A stretch of DNA of 64,000 bases from NCBI RefSeq assembly GCF_000161455.1, contig NZ_CM000745.1, forward strand, positions 519,980 to 583,979, given 5' to 3'. Numbering within the stretch: the first letter of the stretch is position 1; the number at the start of each line of letters is the position of its first letter. The position numbers and the translations under genes are program-made. The DNA comes from Bacillus pseudomycoides DSM 12442. Lineage in GTDB: Bacteria; Bacillota; Bacilli; Bacillales; Bacillaceae_G. Shown piece after piece: positions 9,131 through 18,270 of this stretch. The notes under the pieces were generated by a model. It was not told the origin of the DNA and made no database searches. It saw only the letters and a program-made list of their open reading frames with translations.

Positions 9131-9160
9131 AATAAAAAGGAGCAGATGCTCCTTTTTATT
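9131..9160. terminator. Bidirectional terminator between nprA and the TVP38-like gene
   Basis: A perfect 14-bp arm pair AATAAAAAGGAGCA / TGCTCCTTTTTATT with T-runs on both strands. It overlaps the stop of the minus-strand gene. Confidence 0.88.
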
Positions 9161-9704
9161 TTTTCTTCCACTTCTTCCATATATATAATACCCCGATGCA
9201 ACCGGCAATCGTGATAATCCACTTTGCTTCACTTGTTCCGTTCATGACATGGTATGCAGAATACACTTCAATGAGTAATGCCGGTATTTTTCCCAGTGTA
9301 CTTGCAATACTGAAAGAGAATAACGATATTGTTCCTAATGCTGCAAATAAGGTGATAATGCTTGACGGAATAAATGGAACAAGCCGAAATGATAGAACGA
9401 GTAAAAATGCCTCTTTACCTTGTACATAAAGAAGGCGTTCTACTTTTGGATAATTGTTTAATTTGTTATGAGTCAATTTTTGAAAACCTAGTCGATAGAA
9501 ATAAAATGAGACAATTGCTCCCAATGCTTCGCCTGCGATTGAAATAATTGTTCCATCTGTTAAACCGAAAAGTTGTATGTTGATGGCTGTTAAAAATATG
9601 CTTGGAATAAATCCTGCCAAGCTGATGATGATATTGAATAGAATACTGAGTGGAATTGCAATCGTGTGATGCTCTGTGAGTAAATTGTGAATCATTTCTT
9701 GCAT
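9156..9704 (-). CDS. TVP38/TMEM64 (DedA-like, VTT domain) membrane protein
   Basis: About 182 residues with five or six hydrophobic segments. The central part (GEALGAIVSFYFYRLGF..., then LVLSFRLVPFIPSSIITLFAAL) matches the VTT/SNARE-associated family, which includes lipid scramblase-like proteins. The role is unknown here. The frame can be extended to a TTG at 9761, but AAAGGA lies 10 nt before the ATG at 9704 and no good RBS serves the upstream starts, so 9704 is chosen. It is a single gene. Confidence 0.7.
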   Translation of the reverse strand: MQEMIHNLLTEHHTIAIPLSILFNIIISLAGFIPSIFLTAINIQLFGLTDGTIISIAGEALGAIVSFYFYRLGFQKLTHNKLNNYPKVERLLYVQGKEAFLLVLSFRLVPFIPSSIITLFAALGTISLFSFSIASTLGKIPALLIEVYSAYHVMNGTSEAKWIITIAGCIGVLYIWKKWKKK

Positions 9705-9805
9705 ATAGTTATAGTCCTTTGTCTTTTTTAGCATTACACCATATTTGGTCAATATAGGCAAGTGTGGATTTTAATTAAAAAATATAAATTTTCACAGCTA
9801 AAAAC

Positions 9806-9837
9806 TTGCAACATTATACCCCTTACGGGTATAATGT
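9806..9837 (+). promoter_or_regulatory. csoR-copA promoter with CsoR operator
   Basis: TTGCAA at 9806-9811 and TATAAT at 9830-9835 (18-bp spacer). An 11-bp perfect inverted repeat ACATTATACCC / GGGTATAATGT with a 5-bp centre spans 9811-9837 and covers the -10. The TATACCCC..GGGTATA pattern is the CsoR operator type of Firmicutes. Confidence 0.85.
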
Positions 9838-9859
9838 ATATAGAGAAGGGGGTATATAG

Positions 9860-10162
9860 ATGGACCGTTGTTCAAATCAAGAAAAGATGGTTCCGCGAAC
9901 GGACGAAGAGATCGAGAAGGTTGTAAAACGCTTAAAAAGGATTGAAGGTCAAGTGCGCGGTATACAAAAAATGATTGAAGAAAATCGTTATTGTGTAGAT
10001 GTATTGATTCAAATTTCTGCGGTGCAAGCAGCGTTAAATAAAGTCGGTTTTTCATTGTTAGAGCGACATACAAATCATTGTGTCGCTAAAGCGATTCAAG
10101 AAGGTAATGGAGATGAGTCTATTCAAGAGTTAATGAAAGTCATCAAACAGTTCTCAAATTAG
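9860..10162 (+). CDS. csoR: Copper-sensing repressor CsoR
   Basis: 100-residue all-helical DUF156 repressor. The Cu(I) ligands C45, H70 and C74 are at the same positions as in B. subtilis CsoR. Helices start KVVKRLKRIEGQVRGI. Cu(I) binding releases it from the palindrome at 9811-9837. It is the first gene of the operon, 16 bp before copA. RBS AAGGGGG precedes ATG 9860. Confidence 0.93.
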   Translation: MDRCSNQEKMVPRTDEEIEKVVKRLKRIEGQVRGIQKMIEENRYCVDVLIQISAVQAALNKVGFSLLERHTNHCVAKAIQEGNGDESIQELMKVIKQFSN

Positions 10163-10178
10163 AAAGGAGACGAACTGT

Positions 10179-12569
10179 ATGGGTCAGACAAAACAGATCA
10201 CGGTTGGTATTGATGGGATGACATGTTCAGCTTGTTCAGCCAGAATTGAGAAGGTGTTAAATAAGTTAGAAGGTGTAGAAGCAAATGTAAATTTAGCTAT
10301 GGAACAAGCAACGGTTCAATACGATGTGGACGCGCAATCTGCAGAGTCAATCACAAATCGTATTGAGAAACTTGGTTATGAAGTTCGGACGAAAAAGGTA
10401 AGTCTAGATATTGATGGAATGACGTGTGCCGCATGTTCAAATCGGATTGAAAAAGTAATTGGAAAAATGGAGGGAATCGAGAGTATTACTGTTAATCTGG
10501 CGATGAACACTGCAACAATCGTATATAAAGATGGCCCTATTACTATAGAATCTATTTTAGAAAAAATAAAGAAACTCGGTTACAAAGGAAAGCTCCAAGA
10601 AGAAACTGAACCAAATAAAAAAGCAGACAAATTAAAAGGGAAACGAAAACAGCTATTTCTTTCTATTCTGTTATCATTACCGCTTCTCTATACAATGGTA
10701 GCGCATATGCCATTTGAAACGGGGCTATGGATGCCGCATTTTTTAATGAATCCGTGGGTGCAATTATTGTTTGCAACACCAGTACAATTTTATATCGGTT
10801 CACAATTTTATATTGGCGCATACCGTTCTTTACGAAATAAAAGTGCGAATATGGATGTGCTTGTTGTACTTGGTACATCAGCCGCGTATTTTTATAGCTT
10901 ATATGAAGGTTTGAAAACATTACAAAATCCATCGTATTCACCGCAGCTGTATTTTGAAACGAGTGCAGTGCTCATCACATTAATTCTTGTTGGAAAATAT
11001 TTCGAATCTGTTGCGAAAGGAAGAACAACGGAAGCGATTTCAAAATTAGTAAGTCTCCAAGCAAAAGAGGCATTGGTCATTCGTGATGGACGTGACATGT
11101 TAATTCCAATCGAAAGTGTTGTTATTGGTGATACCATTGTTGTAAAACCAGGTGAAAAGATACCTGTAGATGGTATTGTTTTATCAGGTATTTCGTCAGT
11201 TGATGAGGCAATGATTACCGGTGAATCAATCCCCATGGATAAACAGGTCGGTGATGCTTTAATAGGTGCAACAATTAATAAAAACGGTACGTTAACAATG
11301 CGTGCTGAAAAAATTGGAAAAGATACAGCCCTTGCAAATATTATTAAAATTGTGGAAGAAGCGCAAGGGTCTAAAGCACCAATTCAGCGCATGGCAGATA
11401 CAATTTCTGGTATATTTGTTCCAATCGTTGTTGTTGTTGCAGCAGTTGCCTTTTTAATTTGGTACTTTGCCATTACTCCGCAAAATTTACCGCAATCTCT
11501 TGAAGTAGCTATAGCAGTATTAGTAATTGCCTGCCCTTGTGCACTGGGACTGGCAACACCAACTTCTATTATGGTTGGAACAGGGAAAGGTGCAGAGAAA
11601 GGAATTCTTTTTAAAGGTGGAGAGTATTTAGAAGCAACGCATAAAATTAATGCTGTTTTATTAGATAAAACGGGTACGGTTACAAAAGGGAAACCAGAAG
11701 TAACAGACGTAATGATCCTGCAAGATGACATGCTTTTATTTGCGGCTTCCGCAGAAAACGTTTCTGAACATCCGCTAGCCTCTGCAATTGTAGAATATGG
11801 AAAACAAAATCAAGTTTCTTTACTACCTGTAGAAACGTTTCGTGCAGTACCTGGGCATGGAATTGAATCGATTATAGAAGAGAAATCAGTTATCATTGGG
11901 ACTCGAAAATTAATGAGTGAACACAGCGTCAATATAGCGGAATATGAGAATGTAATGAGTGAGCATGAAGCAAACGGAAAAACGGTTATGCTTGTAGCAA
12001 TTGCGGGTCAGTTTGCAGGAATGATTTCTGTTGCCGACACGATAAAAGAAAGTTCAAAAGAAGCTATTCATACGATGCAATCTGCGGGAATTGATGTTTA
12101 TATGGTAACAGGAGACAATAAACGAACTGCTGAAGCAATTGCAAAACAGGTTGGTATCAATCATGTATATGCAGAAATATTGCCAGAGCAAAAGGCAAAT
12201 ATTGTAGAACAATTACAGCAAAAAGGAAAGCAAGTAGCAATGGTTGGTGATGGTATTAATGATGCTCCAGCACTAGCGAAAGCGGATATAGGGATGGCGA
12301 TTGGAACAGGTGCAGATGTAGCAATTGAAGCAGCTGATGTTACATTGGTTGGAGGAGATTTAGGGCATATCCCACAAGCAATTGATTTAAGCCAAAAAAC
12401 GATGAAAAATATTCGTCAAAATTTATTTTGGGCATTATTTTATAATGCGATTGGTATCCCCATTGCGGCAAGTGGCTTGTTAGAACCTTGGGTAGCTGGA
12501 GCAGCGATGGCATTTAGTTCTGTTTCGGTTGTAACGAACGCTTTGCGTTTGAAGCGTGTTAAAATATAA
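10179..12569 (+). CDS. copA: Copper-exporting P1B-type ATPase
   Basis: 796 residues. Two N-terminal HMA domains (MTCSAC with C16/C19, MTCAAC with C83/C86), then an eight-helix P1B ATPase with CPC at 452-454, phosphorylated DKTGT at D496, SEHP, and the YN and MxxS helices near the C-terminus (ALFYNAIGIP, MAFSSVSVVTNALRL) that define Cu(I) transporters. It exports Cu+ from the cytoplasm (EC 7.2.2.8). The CopA-type C-terminal motifs set it apart from the CadA-type pump at 1562. Confidence 0.94.
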   Translation: MGQTKQITVGIDGMTCSACSARIEKVLNKLEGVEANVNLAMEQATVQYDVDAQSAESITNRIEKLGYEVRTKKVSLDIDGMTCAACSNRIEKVIGKMEGIESITVNLAMNTATIVYKDGPITIESILEKIKKLGYKGKLQEETEPNKKADKLKGKRKQLFLSILLSLPLLYTMVAHMPFETGLWMPHFLMNPWVQLLFATPVQFYIGSQFYIGAYRSLRNKSANMDVLVVLGTSAAYFYSLYEGLKTLQNPSYSPQLYFETSAVLITLILVGKYFESVAKGRTTEAISKLVSLQAKEALVIRDGRDMLIPIESVVIGDTIVVKPGEKIPVDGIVLSGISSVDEAMITGESIPMDKQVGDALIGATINKNGTLTMRAEKIGKDTALANIIKIVEEAQGSKAPIQRMADTISGIFVPIVVVVAAVAFLIWYFAITPQNLPQSLEVAIAVLVIACPCALGLATPTSIMVGTGKGAEKGILFKGGEYLEATHKINAVLLDKTGTVTKGKPEVTDVMILQDDMLLFAASAENVSEHPLASAIVEYGKQNQVSLLPVETFRAVPGHGIESIIEEKSVIIGTRKLMSEHSVNIAEYENVMSEHEANGKTVMLVAIAGQFAGMISVADTIKESSKEAIHTMQSAGIDVYMVTGDNKRTAEAIAKQVGINHVYAEILPEQKANIVEQLQQKGKQVAMVGDGINDAPALAKADIGMAIGTGADVAIEAADVTLVGGDLGHIPQAIDLSQKTMKNIRQNLFWALFYNAIGIPIAASGLLEPWVAGAAMAFSSVSVVTNALRLKRVKI

Positions 12570-12665
12570 AGTGAAGCCAATGTTTTTACGAGCAATACAC
12601 CTTATTATAGGTTATGCTGCTCATAAATAATAAATAAAAGATTTATAATTAAGGAGGAATTGGAA

Positions 12666-12869
12666 ATGACTGTAACATTGAATGTACAAGGAATGACATG
12701 TAATCATTGTAAAATGGCTGTGACAAATGCATTGCAAGAACTAAACGGAGTAAATGGCGTAGCAGTTGAATTGCAAGCGGGCACAGTAGCTGTTGAATAT
12801 GATGAAGCAAAAGTGAATATAGAGCAGTTAAAAGATGCCATTGAAGAGCAAGGATACGATATTGTATAA
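12666..12869 (+). CDS. copZ: Copper chaperone CopZ
   Basis: 67 residues, a single HMA domain with GMTCNHC, made to pass Cu(I) to CopA. An in-frame TTG at 12660 gives two more residues, but AAGGAGG at 12651-12657 is spaced correctly for ATG 12666. It is the last gene of the csoR-copA-copZ operon. The 90 bp between copA and copZ can form an imperfect hairpin (GAGCA..TGCTC, about 12588-12624) without a T-run, so it is not an obvious terminator. Confidence 0.92.
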   Translation: MTVTLNVQGMTCNHCKMAVTNALQELNGVNGVAVELQAGTVAVEYDEAKVNIEQLKDAIEEQGYDIV

Positions 12870-12918
12870 AGTGAAATTGTTATCAATCAGGCAAATGTTC
12901 ATGTAGAAAAAATAAGAC

Positions 12919-12956
12919 AAAGCGTGTAGGGTTTTAGAATTCTACACGCTTTTTTT
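12919..12956 (+). terminator. Terminator of the copper operon
   Basis: An 11-bp stem AAAGCGTGTAG / CTACACGCTTT with a T-run at 12950-12956. Confidence 0.88.
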
Positions 12957-12966
12957 ATATGTGAAA

Positions 12967-12994
12967 TTGACTTTTTGTGAAGTTACGATAATAA
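12967..12994 (+). promoter_or_regulatory. Predicted sigma-A promoter of the toxin-immunity unit
   Basis: TTGACT at 12967-12972 and TAATAA at 12989-12994, 16-bp spacer, just ahead of the RBS AAGAGGTGAT. Confidence 0.5.
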
Positions 12995-13010
12995 TCATGA
13001 AAGAGGTGAT

Positions 13011-13532
13011 ATGATGAAACGATTATGGGGTACTTTCTTGAGTAGCTTGTTTGCAATGGTTCTTATCTTAAGCGGTTGTACGGGACAAGAGCAAAACAAA
13101 GCGAACCCGAAAGAAAATAATTCAACATCAGTAGAAAAAATTAAAGATACGATTTTAGATGAAATGGAAGGACCGCCGAAAAATGGCCATACGATAGAAC
13201 GACATGTTGGGAAAACAGAAGATGAGCTAAAGAAGCGGTTGCAGACAGATAAAGTATCAGCTGCAAGTACATATTATGATAAAGAGATAGCAACAAAAGC
13301 TGTAAAAGATAGCTTAAAGCAACATGAGCAGGAAATTGAGAAATGGTTAAAGAACTCCAAAGAAAATCGTCTTGTATTAAATACGAAGCATTCATTTCCT
13401 GTTGGAAAAACGGTATTAAAGCGAGATATGAGTGTAAAAGATAAGCTTATGAATACAGTTACCGTTTTGGCGAGAGATAAATCAGGGGCATTAGGATTTA
13501 AAATCATTACTTCCTATCCATCAGATAAGTAA
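13011..13532 (+). CDS. Lipoprotein with an RNase A-like (CdiA-CT type) toxin domain
   Basis: 173 residues. A lipoprotein signal ends at LSGC (C23), so the protein should be anchored outside the membrane. After a polar linker, residues about 58-170 resemble the bacterial RNase A-like domain found at the C-termini of contact-dependent inhibition toxins: HTIERHVGKTEDELKKR near the start and KIITSYP at the end. The spacing H65, R76 (11 apart) and T167-x-Y169 matches the catalytic His/Arg/Thr/Tyr set I recall for that toxin fold, so the domain looks active. The probable immunity gene follows 15 bp later. It could act on neighbouring cells or on RNA outside the cell. Function is inferred from motif spacing. 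Confidence 0.72.
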   Translation: MMKRLWGTFLSSLFAMVLILSGCTGQEQNKANPKENNSTSVEKIKDTILDEMEGPPKNGHTIERHVGKTEDELKKRLQTDKVSAASTYYDKEIATKAVKDSLKQHEQEIEKWLKNSKENRLVLNTKHSFPVGKTVLKRDMSVKDKLMNTVTVLARDKSGALGFKIITSYPSDK

Positions 13533-13547
13533 GAAAGGGGGGGGAGC

Positions 13548-13820
13548 ATGTATCCGACACTTCAATATTTCTTAAGAGCATATTGCACGTTAAGTGTGTA
13601 TGAGGATGAAATAATAAATGTAATGACTGAGTTTCTAGAACAAGAGGATCAGGAAACAATTGAAAAATTAAAAAGCGAGTTATTACATATAAAGCAGACA
13701 GAGGCATGGGAAGAAGGTTGTTTAATAGTAGCTAAACAAGGAAGCCGTATATGGTCTTTAGAAGAGACGAGGGAACATATGGGGACATTTGTACGTTTAT
13801 TGCAAAATAAAAAGGCGTGA
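13548..13820 (+). CDS. Probable immunity protein (CdiI-like) for the RNase A-like lipoprotein
   Basis: 90 residues, no signal peptide, mostly helical and acidic. The start YPTLQYFLRAY resembles the opening of CdiI-type immunity proteins that pair with CDI toxins. It begins 15 bp after the toxin gene with RBS AAGGGGGGGGAG and shares its transcript, the usual toxin-immunity order. The cytoplasmic site would protect the producer from toxin entering from siblings. Family match is by eye. Without the neighbour it would be called hypothetical. Confidence 0.55.
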   Translation: MYPTLQYFLRAYCTLSVYEDEIINVMTEFLEQEDQETIEKLKSELLHIKQTEAWEEGCLIVAKQGSRIWSLEETREHMGTFVRLLQNKKA

Positions 13821-13836
13821 ATCATCACGCCTTTTT
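13809..13836. terminator. Bidirectional terminator (immunity gene / VanW-like gene)
   Basis: A perfect 12-bp stem AAAAAGGCGTGA / TCACGCCTTTTT with loop ATCA. The stop codons of both convergent genes lie inside it. Confidence 0.9.
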
Positions 13837-15078
13837 GTATACGCTTTTTGAAATTTGGCCATTTGAGATGACTTGACCGTTTTGTGTTACTTTTTTATAT
13901 GTGACAGCCGTAATTTTATTTTCAGTCTCGCCAATTACTTTTGATGAAACTTCTACGTTCTTGCCAGTAGGTGTACCGAAAATACGTGTAGTTATGCTGC
14001 TACCATTGGAAAACGCTTGAATGTAAATATATTTTCCAGTATTATTTTTGAATTTTAAATCTGGGCCATAATCTGCTACAGCAGCATCTTGACCAAGTGG
14101 CAAGTAATGAACAGGCATAGAGTGGTTACTACGAGCAACAACTCCTAAATCAGCACGTAATGCTGCCCCATATAGGGTACTACTCACTTGGCAAACCCCA
14201 CCACCGGCGCTCTGGACAACTTTTCCTTGTAGGAATACAGCAGCAGATCTATAGCCATGCGCAGCATCTGTAATACCAACGCGTTCATTGAAACTAAATG
14301 TTTCATCAGGTGCTACAATTGCTCCGCTTAAAGTATTAGCAGATTTGTTTACATTAAAGGATTGGCTCCCGTTTCGACCAGCCATAGGAGTAGAATATTC
14401 AGCAATCACTTGTGTAATCCCCATATTTTGCATATCTTCTGTAGAGCGTTCGGGCTTTATAGAGGCAATTGGGAGCTGAATATCTTGTGTACCAGCAGTA
14501 ATTGCTTTTGCTGTTAATTCTTTTAATTTATCTTTATCAACTTTTTCGCCATTTTGACTTTGACTAATATTTACTGTTGTTCCGGAAACACTTAATTCAG
14601 CATTTACAGGTTTCTCTAAGGTTTCATTATATTTTTCTTTTATAAAGGCTTCATAAGTAGTTGTATTTAACTGTGGCGTTAGTTTATATTCACGTTTTAA
14701 CTCGCCATTTTCAGCTTGTTTTCGCATTTTATAGCGATTTATCACATTTCCTTTTTGCTCTTTAAAGATCTTTTCGACAATTTCCGTTTCTTTATATTCA
14801 ACACCTAAGTCTTTCCACGTATAAGCTTGTGTATTGCCTTGGAATGTATAGTTAAGAGATTTTTTGTTTGATTCATCAATTTTTTGTTGAATAATTTCTT
14901 GAACATCTTTTTTACTTTTACCATCAAGAGAAGTGCCTTCAAATGTAGTATGTGGTAATACATTTATATCAAGCTGTTTATTCAATTTAGACACGTATTG
15001 ATAACCACCAATCCCACCTGCACATAGTAATATTCCACCAGTGACAGCAGAACCAATCAGTAAGTTACGTAGCTTCAT
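13825..15078 (-). CDS. VanW-family protein with PG_binding_4 domain
   Basis: 417 residues. One N-terminal membrane anchor (LLIGSAVTGGILLCAGGIGGY) is followed by a region that fits the PG_binding_4 peptidoglycan-associated domain (about 60-200). Then comes a VanW domain (about 215-360) with FSFNERVG, the GGGVCQVSSTLY signature and HSMPVHYLPLGQDAAV. The family (YoaR-like) is a membrane-anchored extracellular protein of unknown biochemical role, linked to cell-wall processes. RBS GGGGGGAAG before the ATG at 15078. It is transcribed toward the toxin unit and ends in the shared terminator. Confidence 0.85.
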   Translation of the reverse strand: MKLRNLLIGSAVTGGILLCAGGIGGYQYVSKLNKQLDINVLPHTTFEGTSLDGKSKKDVQEIIQQKIDESNKKSLNYTFQGNTQAYTWKDLGVEYKETEIVEKIFKEQKGNVINRYKMRKQAENGELKREYKLTPQLNTTTYEAFIKEKYNETLEKPVNAELSVSGTTVNISQSQNGEKVDKDKLKELTAKAITAGTQDIQLPIASIKPERSTEDMQNMGITQVIAEYSTPMAGRNGSQSFNVNKSANTLSGAIVAPDETFSFNERVGITDAAHGYRSAAVFLQGKVVQSAGGGVCQVSSTLYGAALRADLGVVARSNHSMPVHYLPLGQDAAVADYGPDLKFKNNTGKYIYIQAFSNGSSITTRIFGTPTGKNVEVSSKVIGETENKITAVTYKKVTQNGQVISNGQISKSVYKKA

Positions 15079-15284
15079 TTACTTCCCCCCAAAAAATTAA
15101 TATATAAGGTCATATGTATTCATTTTTAATGTATAAATGATAAAAATAGTATTATGTATGTACTAGTATACTATTATTTTAATTGTGGGTGTAATATTTT
15201 TATAAAAAACGTTACAATTTTGTAACATTTGTCTCTTTTTGTCATTATTTGCGAAAGAAAATGAAAGTATTTTGTTGAAAATTA

Positions 15285-15327
15285 TAATAAAAAGGCTGCT
15301 GGGAAAGTCCTAGCAGCCTTTTTATTA
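15285..15327 (-). terminator. Terminator of the LCP gene
   Basis: Stem TAATAAAAAGGCTGCT / AGCAGCCTTTTTATTA around the stop of the LCP gene, with T-rich ends on both strands. Confidence 0.85.
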
Positions 15328-16338
15328 TAATTTTTTATGTTCAGTTTTATTCGTAACATCGAGATGTTGTTTCAATGTTTTAGATATGTCCTGTACACTC
15401 TTTTCGTCAGGAATGTAGTAGTAGATGCCACCTATATATTTATCGTCACCTTTTACTTGGAGTTTATCCATCTTTAGATTTGAGCCCATTGTGCTCTTTG
15501 TAATTGTCATCATGTCATCAAATGTTAAGTTTGTTTTTAAATCATGATCAACAGCATCTAATAAGCTGCTAATTTTATTAATGGAATTTATGGATAGCGC
15601 TTTTTGAGCAATGGCTTCCAAAACAAGTTGCTGACGCTGACCACGCATATAATCGCTGTCGATATGACGAGTTCTAGCTAAAGCAAGTGCTTCTTCACCA
15701 TTTAAATGCTGACGCCCTTTTTTTAGATGGATTGCACCTGGTTCGTCCTTACTATTTTGTTCTGTAAATTCAACAGGAACATCAACATCGATGCCACCAA
15801 GGGAATCTACAATTTTTATAAAGGATTTAAAGTTAAATTTAACATAATAGTCAACAGGAACATTTAAAAAGTTCTCGACGGTATCAATTGTACTATCTAC
15901 GCCTCCAAATACGTGAGCATGCGTAATCTTATCTTGTTTATCACGTGATTTAATATATACACGAGAGTCACGTGGTATACTAACAAGTTTTACTGATTTA
16001 TCATTTTTATTAATTGTTGCAAGTAATAATGCATCGGTACGCGTTGCTTTGCCGTAAGATTTTTCACGGAGGTCACTTTCATCAACACCCATAATAAGGA
16101 CAGAAACATTGTCCGTCATCGGCTTAACAGCTTTTTCTCGTTTATCCGATTTATCTCCTCTATCTAATTTAGAATATGCATTATTTACAATTGATTTTGC
16201 TTTACTGTATATATGGAAGGAATAGCTTCCGCCACCAATTGTTACAATAAGTAATGGAATGAGAATAAACCATAGTAGGCGTCTTTTTTTAAATCGCCTC
16301 TTTGAGGTTCTATTCGTGTTTTCTACATCAGATTTCAT
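15325..16338 (-). CDS. LytR-CpsA-Psr (LCP) family cell-wall polymer ligase
   Basis: 337 residues. A Lys/Arg-rich N-terminus (SKRRFKKRRLL), one membrane helix, then the LCP domain with the core signatures VLIMGVDES, RTDALLLATIN, VSIPRDSRVYI, FGGVDSTIDTVENFLNVPVDYYV and EALALARTRHIDSDYMRGQRQQ. LCP enzymes attach teichoic acids or polysaccharides from lipid carriers to peptidoglycan on the outer face of the membrane (TagU class). The Arg residues in ALARTRH and RGQRQQ, needed for pyrophosphate lipid binding, are present. RBS AAAGGAGAA before the start. It is a single gene. Confidence 0.9.
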   Translation of the reverse strand: MKSDVENTNRTSKRRFKKRRLLWFILIPLLIVTIGGGSYSFHIYSKAKSIVNNAYSKLDRGDKSDKREKAVKPMTDNVSVLIMGVDESDLREKSYGKATRTDALLLATINKNDKSVKLVSIPRDSRVYIKSRDKQDKITHAHVFGGVDSTIDTVENFLNVPVDYYVKFNFKSFIKIVDSLGGIDVDVPVEFTEQNSKDEPGAIHLKKGRQHLNGEEALALARTRHIDSDYMRGQRQQLVLEAIAQKALSINSINKISSLLDAVDHDLKTNLTFDDMMTITKSTMGSNLKMDKLQVKGDDKYIGGIYYYIPDEKSVQDISKTLKQHLDVTNKTEHKKL

Positions 16339-16442
16339 TATTTAGTTCTCCTTTAAATCATTCAATTTGCATATTATCTTATAATGCATAGACGAGACAC
16401 ATAAAAGACATTGTACGCTAAATAGATGTTGTTGTACATGTA

Positions 16443-16482
16443 TAAAAAAATAGATGTCTCGAGTATTTATGAGACATCTATT
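16443..16482 (-). terminator. Terminator of the nucleoside permease gene
   Basis: A perfect 12-bp stem AATAGATGTCTC / GAGACATCTATT. On the minus strand it is followed by a T7 run. Confidence 0.85.
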
Positions 16483-16532
16483 CGTATTGTATACAAAAAG
16501 TATGAATAAGAAAAGGATTAAATTTTACCTTC

Positions 16533-17711
16533 TTATAGCATAATGCTTACAATAATTGCAGATAAAATGCTGACGAGTGTCGCACCGTACAACAGTTTTA
16601 AACCGAAGCGAGCAACGACATTTCCTTGTTCTTCATTTAATCCTTTAACGGCACCAGAAATAATTCCTATAGAAGAGAAGTTTGCAAAGGATACAAGAAA
16701 AACTGAAATAATGCCTACTGTACGAGGAGTGAGGCTGTTTGCAAGCTTACTGAGATCCATCATGGCTACAAATTCATTCGTTACAAGCTTTGTAGCCATA
16801 ATACTTCCTGCTGCGACAATTTCGTTACTTGGCACACCAATAAGAAAAGCGATAGGAGAGAAAACATAACCAAGTAATTGCTGAAATGTAATTCCAAAAA
16901 TAATATGGAATAAATCATTGATACAGCTAATTAAGGCAACAAATCCAATCAGCATAGCACCGACAACAATAGCAACACGAAATCCATCTAGAATGTATTC
17001 TCCAAGCATCTCAAAAAAGGTTTGCTTTTCACCCTTAATTTCTAAAATATCTTCTTCTTCTTTAACATCATATGGATTAATAATAAGTACGATAATAAAG
17101 CCGCTAAATAAATTTAAGACAAGAGCAGTTACTACATATTTTGGTTCAATCATTGTCATATAAGCACCGACGATTGACATCGATACGGTCGACATGGCGG
17201 AGGCGCATAGTGTATAGAGACGATGTTTTGGAATTTGCGCAAGCTGTTTTTTTACGGTAATGAATACTTCTGATTGGCCTACAATGGCAGAAGCGACAGC
17301 ATTATAAGATTCAAGCTTTCCGAGCCCATTTATTTTACTAAGGAACAAACCGATCCAACGAATACAGAATGGTAATATTTTAAAATGTTGTAAAATACCA
17401 ATTAAGACGGAGATGAAGACAATTGGTAAGAGTACATTTAAGAAGAAGGGCATTTCACCTTTATTCGTAATACCACCAAATACAAAGTTTACCCCAGATG
17501 CAGCATAGGCCAATAATTTCGTAAATACATTAGAAATCATGGTTACAAGTATGAGGCCGATTTCTGTATTTAATAGTAAAAAGGTTAAAATTAACTGTAT
17601 TATAAGCATAATGAAAATCGGTTTGAATTTGATATGCTTTTTATTGTTACTTGCAATGAAGGCAAGAAAGAAAACAACGGCAAGACCGAGAAAAAAAGTA
17701 ACAAATTTCAT
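16533..17711 (-). CDS. nupC: NupC-type concentrative nucleoside transporter
   Basis: 392 residues, about ten membrane helices, CNT family. Markers are NAVASAIVGQSEVFITVK and LCASAMSTVSMSIVGAYMTMI in the substrate-binding core and SFANFSSIGIISGAVKGLNEEQG near the C-terminus. It imports nucleosides with H+ or Na+. RBS AAGGAGGC before the ATG at 17711. It is a single gene with its own terminator. Confidence 0.9.
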   Translation of the reverse strand: MKFVTFFLGLAVVFFLAFIASNNKKHIKFKPIFIMLIIQLILTFLLLNTEIGLILVTMISNVFTKLLAYAASGVNFVFGGITNKGEMPFFLNVLLPIVFISVLIGILQHFKILPFCIRWIGLFLSKINGLGKLESYNAVASAIVGQSEVFITVKKQLAQIPKHRLYTLCASAMSTVSMSIVGAYMTMIEPKYVVTALVLNLFSGFIIVLIINPYDVKEEEDILEIKGEKQTFFEMLGEYILDGFRVAIVVGAMLIGFVALISCINDLFHIIFGITFQQLLGYVFSPIAFLIGVPSNEIVAAGSIMATKLVTNEFVAMMDLSKLANSLTPRTVGIISVFLVSFANFSSIGIISGAVKGLNEEQGNVVARFGLKLLYGATLVSILSAIIVSIML

Positions 17712-17802
17712 AATAAGCCTCCTTATGATATGTTCTGTTATATAGGTTTTTCATTTCAAGGGAGAATATGCATGTTTGGTAAAGAGAGGAATGAAGTAGA
17801 GT

Positions 17803-18189
17803 ATGAATATATCTAGAGTGCATCATATTGCAATTATTTGTTCTGATTACGAAATATCTAAAAATTTTTATGTTAATATATTGGGATTTAATGTGTTAAA
17901 TGAAGTTTACAGAGAAGAAAGGGATTCGTATAAATTAGATTTATGTGTAGGAGGACAGTATCAAATTGAGTTATTTTCATTTCCAAATCCTCCAAAGCGG
18001 CAAAGTTTTCCTGAAGCAGCTGGTCTTAGACATTTAGCATTTGCAGTTACAGATATACATGAAGCAGTGGGGCATCTAAAGCGATGTGGAATAGAGACAG
18101 AGCCAATACGTGTTGATGAAATAACAGGGAAACAGTTTGTGTTTTTTCAAGATCCTGATTGTTTACCATTGGAGTTATATGAGGACTAA
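17803..18189 (+). CDS. VOC-family (glyoxalase I-like) metalloprotein
   Basis: 128 residues in two beta-alpha-beta-beta-beta modules. Metal ligands fit H8 (VHHIAI), E56 (QIELF), H77 (LRHLAF) and E124 (LELYE), so the enzyme is likely active. The closest known group is the small YaeR/YwkD-type glyoxalase family, of unsettled substrate. No operon partner. Confidence 0.82.
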   Translation: MNISRVHHIAIICSDYEISKNFYVNILGFNVLNEVYREERDSYKLDLCVGGQYQIELFSFPNPPKRQSFPEAAGLRHLAFAVTDIHEAVGHLKRCGIETEPIRVDEITGKQFVFFQDPDCLPLELYED

Positions 18190-18270
18190 AATTGGGGAAA
18201 TTTATATAGGTTTGCTTTTTGACAAATGAAGAGAATAAGAACAAAGTGAAACTTCCATTCGTTTTTCATT

